Shown piece after piece: positions 5,635 through 7,567 of a stretch of 7,567 bases of DNA; positions within the stretch are counted from its first letter, which is position 1, and every line of letters starts with the position of its first letter. The DNA comes from CAVSWN01 sp046728115 (GTDB taxonomy: Bacteria > Acidobacteriota > Vicinamibacteria > Vicinamibacterales > CAVVIG01). Location of the stretch: assembly GCA_046728115.1 (NCBI GenBank), contig JBKPDW010000408.1, forward strand, positions 1 through 7,567, given 5' to 3'. The position numbers and the translations under genes are program-made. The notes under the pieces were generated by a model. That model was not told the DNA's origin. It was given only the letters and a program-made list of their open reading frames with translations, and ran no database searches.

Positions 5635-7149
5635 GTGGCCCAGGCGACAGGAACCTACGAGCCGCGCGATCCGGCGCAGAGCGTGCTCTATCACATCGTG
5701 CGCGATCACTTCGAGACGTTCCGCGCACAGGCGGCCTCGCTGCGCGACGGCGAAGGCTTGCCGCGGTTTGTCGAACGAGAGTTTCGGCAGTTCCTTACGT
5801 GTGGGTGTCTGGCCGCGGGATTCGCCCGTTTTCACTGCGACGCGTGCCGCTACGATCGGCTCGTCCCGTTCTCGTGTAAAGGGCGCGGATTCTGTCCCAG
5901 TTGCGGCGGCCGACGCATGGCGGAACGTGCAGCTCACTTGGTCGACCACGTGCTCCCCGATGTCTCGATTCGCCAGTGGGTCTTGAGCGTGCCGTACCGT
6001 GTGCGGTACCTGCTCGCGTGGAATCACGATCTGTGTCGTGCCGTCGTGGGCGTGTTCGTGCGTGCCGTCCTCGGCTTTCTGCGTGAGCGGGCTCGGCGCA
6101 CCGGTCTCGCGAGCGGCCGAAGCGGGGCGGTCGCGATCACTCAACGGTTCGGCGGCGCGCTCAACCTGAACGTCCACATCCATGCTCTGGTGATTGATGG
6201 GGTATACATGCAGGAGGGCGAGACGTTACGGTTTCATCCGGCTCGCCGTCTCACGCGTGAGGACATGGCGCAGGTCGTGGCCGTCGTCGCGCAGCGGATC
6301 GAGCGGCTGTTGGAGCGGCGGGGGTTGGCGGCGACATCGGACGAGAGCGGCGCGGCGGACACCTGGGCAGACGAGGCGCCGACGCTCGCCGGCCTGGCGG
6401 CGGCATCCGTCCAAGGACTGATCGCGCTCGGGCCACGTGCGGGTGCCCGTGTCGCCCGGTACGGCAGCCCGCCGGAGAACGTTGCCCCGGTGACGCTCGG
6501 CCCCAGTCACGCGAACGCGAGCGGCTTCGACCTGCACGCGGGAATCGTGGTCCGGCCTGGCGAGCGCCAACGGCTCGAGCGGCTGTGCCGCTATACGTTG
6601 CGGCCACCCATCGCGCAAGCGCGGCTGCGGGTCGATGCGGACGGGCAGGTTTGGATCACGCTACGGCATCAATGGGCGGACGGCACGACGCATCTGCGGT
6701 TCGACCCAGTCGGGCTGCTGGAACGCCTTGCCGTGCTGATCCCGCGGCCACGCATCAATCTGGTGCTCTACTACGGCGTCCTGGCGCCGCGGGCCCCGTG
6801 GCGCGCCGCCGTCGTCACTTCGGCCGGATCGGAATGGTCGGACGCTCCGACGGGCGTCTGCGCGGCCAGTGATGAAGCAACGGATCGCTCGAAACGGCAG
6901 CGTCCGGGGGCCTATCTGTGGGCCGATCTGATGCGGCGGACGTTTCAGATCGACGTGCTCGACTGCCCGCGCTGTGGCGGCCGGCTGCGGCTGTTGGCGT
7001 TGATCGAGCAGGCGCAGGTGGTCGAGCGCATCCTGCGTCATCTGGGCTTGCCGACGAACCGGCCCGAGCCGCGGCCCGCCCGCGCCCCGCCTCGGCACGC
7101 CGATGATCCCCTTTCTCAATTGGGCGCTTCGGCCGACGCGATGTTCTGA
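5635..7149 (+). CDS. IS91-type HUH transposase with zinc-binding N-terminus
   Basis: A 504-residue transposase of the IS91 group, which moves DNA by single-strand nicking and rolling-circle-like replication rather than cut-and-paste. A GTG at 5635 is the only plausible start, because the frame opens at 5602 and no other start codon lies between. The N-terminus has a zinc-binding cluster (Cys68-x2-Cys71, Cys81, Cys87-x2-Cys90 in FCPSCGGRR). The HUH metal site is NVHIHALVIDG with His181 and His183. The nicking tyrosine is probably Tyr320 in LERLCRYTLRPPIA. Only one Tyr is seen there; position -4 is Arg, so it resembles the single-Tyr ISCR-type enzymes rather than IS91 itself, which has two. A conserved C-terminal block holds DCPRCGGRLRLL (Cys444 and Cys447). 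The frame is intact and full length. The gene is divergent from, and outside, the recombinase trio. Confidence 0.93.
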   Translation: MAQATGTYEPRDPAQSVLYHIVRDHFETFRAQAASLRDGEGLPRFVEREFRQFLTCGCLAAGFARFHCDACRYDRLVPFSCKGRGFCPSCGGRRMAERAAHLVDHVLPDVSIRQWVLSVPYRVRYLLAWNHDLCRAVVGVFVRAVLGFLRERARRTGLASGRSGAVAITQRFGGALNLNVHIHALVIDGVYMQEGETLRFHPARRLTREDMAQVVAVVAQRIERLLERRGLAATSDESGAADTWADEAPTLAGLAAASVQGLIALGPRAGARVARYGSPPENVAPVTLGPSHANASGFDLHAGIVVRPGERQRLERLCRYTLRPPIAQARLRVDADGQVWITLRHQWADGTTHLRFDPVGLLERLAVLIPRPRINLVLYYGVLAPRAPWRAAVVTSAGSEWSDAPTGVCAASDEATDRSKRQRPGAYLWADLMRRTFQIDVLDCPRCGGRLRLLALIEQAQVVERILRHLGLPTNRPEPRPARAPPRHADDPLSQLGASADAMF

Positions 7150-7567
7150 TCGCCTCGCGGAACGGTGTGCCTCGTTGATGCTCTTTCTCTTGCTCAACGG
7201 TCTTATCTCCGTGCACACTAGACATTCGATTGGCGTAATCTGGCCCGCGGCGATCCAACGAACCGGCTAATCCGCGCTGTCGAAGAGGGCGAGCCGGGTC
7301 TGATAAAGCGTTTTCCGTCAACCTGGCTCGCCGACACCGGCTTAATGCAGGCTATCCTCTTCGCGATATTCCTCAGCCTTCGCAAGAACAAGATACGTTT
7401 TCCGTGCACATTCCCAAATCCAATCGACTGTCATCGATTGATTGGACCGCGATCTTTCGACACATTCGTAACGTCACGGATACAAAGCTGGCCGCAGCGC
7501 GCCAAGCGCGCACCGAAGATGCCCGCCGGTGACTCGCTGTCGAAACCGAGCCGGCGCCTTGCCGCCA
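7150..7567. other. Region downstream of the transposase without a supported gene
   Basis: These 418 bases have visibly lower GC than the rest. One plus frame stays open from 7222 to the window end, with an ATG at 7342, but it has no ribosome binding site or recognisable motif; a 63-codon minus-strand frame at 7218-7409 is equally unconvincing. Inverted repeats are seen at 7173-7199 (CGTTGA/TCAACG, 15-base loop), 7288-7332 (listed separately) and 7421-7440 (CAATCGA/TCGATTG, 6-base loop). The right end (oriIS) of the IS91-type element should lie in the first part of this stretch. Confidence 0.5.
7288..7332. repeat. Inverted repeat downstream of the IS91-type transposase
   Basis: GGCGAGCCGGGT (7288-7299) pairs with ACCTGGCTCGCC (7321-7332) at 11 of 12 positions around a 21-base loop. 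It is the strongest potential hairpin in the downstream region. It lacks a T-run, so it is not a classical intrinsic terminator. It could be part of oriIS or an unrelated host structure. Confidence 0.5.

Noticed and set aside
5473..6183. A 236-codon minus-strand frame opposite the transposase
   Set aside because: It is antisense to the clear HUH transposase in high-GC DNA and has no motif or ribosome binding site of its own.
6661..7321. Two long minus-strand frames over the 3' half of the transposase
   Set aside because: They are compositional shadows of the transposase gene, with arginine- and proline-rich low-complexity translations.

Overview
The window looks like a high-GC (roughly 60% or more) soil- or sediment-type bacterial chromosome. 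Acidobacteriota or Proteobacteria would fit, but nothing here fixes the taxon. It is an accessory region built from nested, decaying mobile DNA. The only complete, undamaged gene with a confident function is an IS91-type transposase.

Layout. Bases 1-487 are host sequence: the C-terminal end of a protein resembling some MBL-fold hydrolases, then a small secreted-protein gene cut off at about base 487. Bases 488-5481 form one mobile element. It is bounded by inverted repeats of 27 bp (25 of 27 match), each made of two direct copies of TTATGGTGAG on a 17-bp period. Inside, on the minus strand, lie three tyrosine recombinase genes in the order R1 (5339-4131), R2 (4134-3131), R3 (from 3134). Consecutive genes are joined by ATGA stop/start overlaps. 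This is the architecture of RIT (recombinase-in-trio) elements.

R3 is split by a second element at 792-2339 (1548 bp), flanked by a 6-bp direct repeat GTGCCG. Removing that segment with one repeat copy rejoins R3 exactly, in frame, across its catalytic box II, giving a 335-residue recombinase with all expected catalytic residues. The inner element is itself a collapsed trio. It holds a short fusion of what looks like the start of a first trio gene to the end of a second trio gene (2216-1900), followed after another ATGA overlap by a third recombinase with an internal deletion (1903-936). Its ends are unusual: a 26-bp perfect palindrome on one side, an end/6-bp spacer/end arrangement like a circle junction, and a composite unit repeated at both ends.

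Right of the outer element, 5482-5634 is a non-coding leader with two small hairpins, 5635-7149 encodes the IS91-type (HUH) transposase, and 7150-7567 is a lower-GC stretch with hairpins and no gene I can support.

How the parts relate. In an intact trio the three recombinases would be made from one transcript and would act together on the terminal repeats. Here R1 has frameshifts and lacks its box II His and Arg, R2 has one frameshift, R3 is interrupted, and both inner genes are damaged. The locus therefore reads as a fossil of at least two successive trio insertions next to an IS91-type element.
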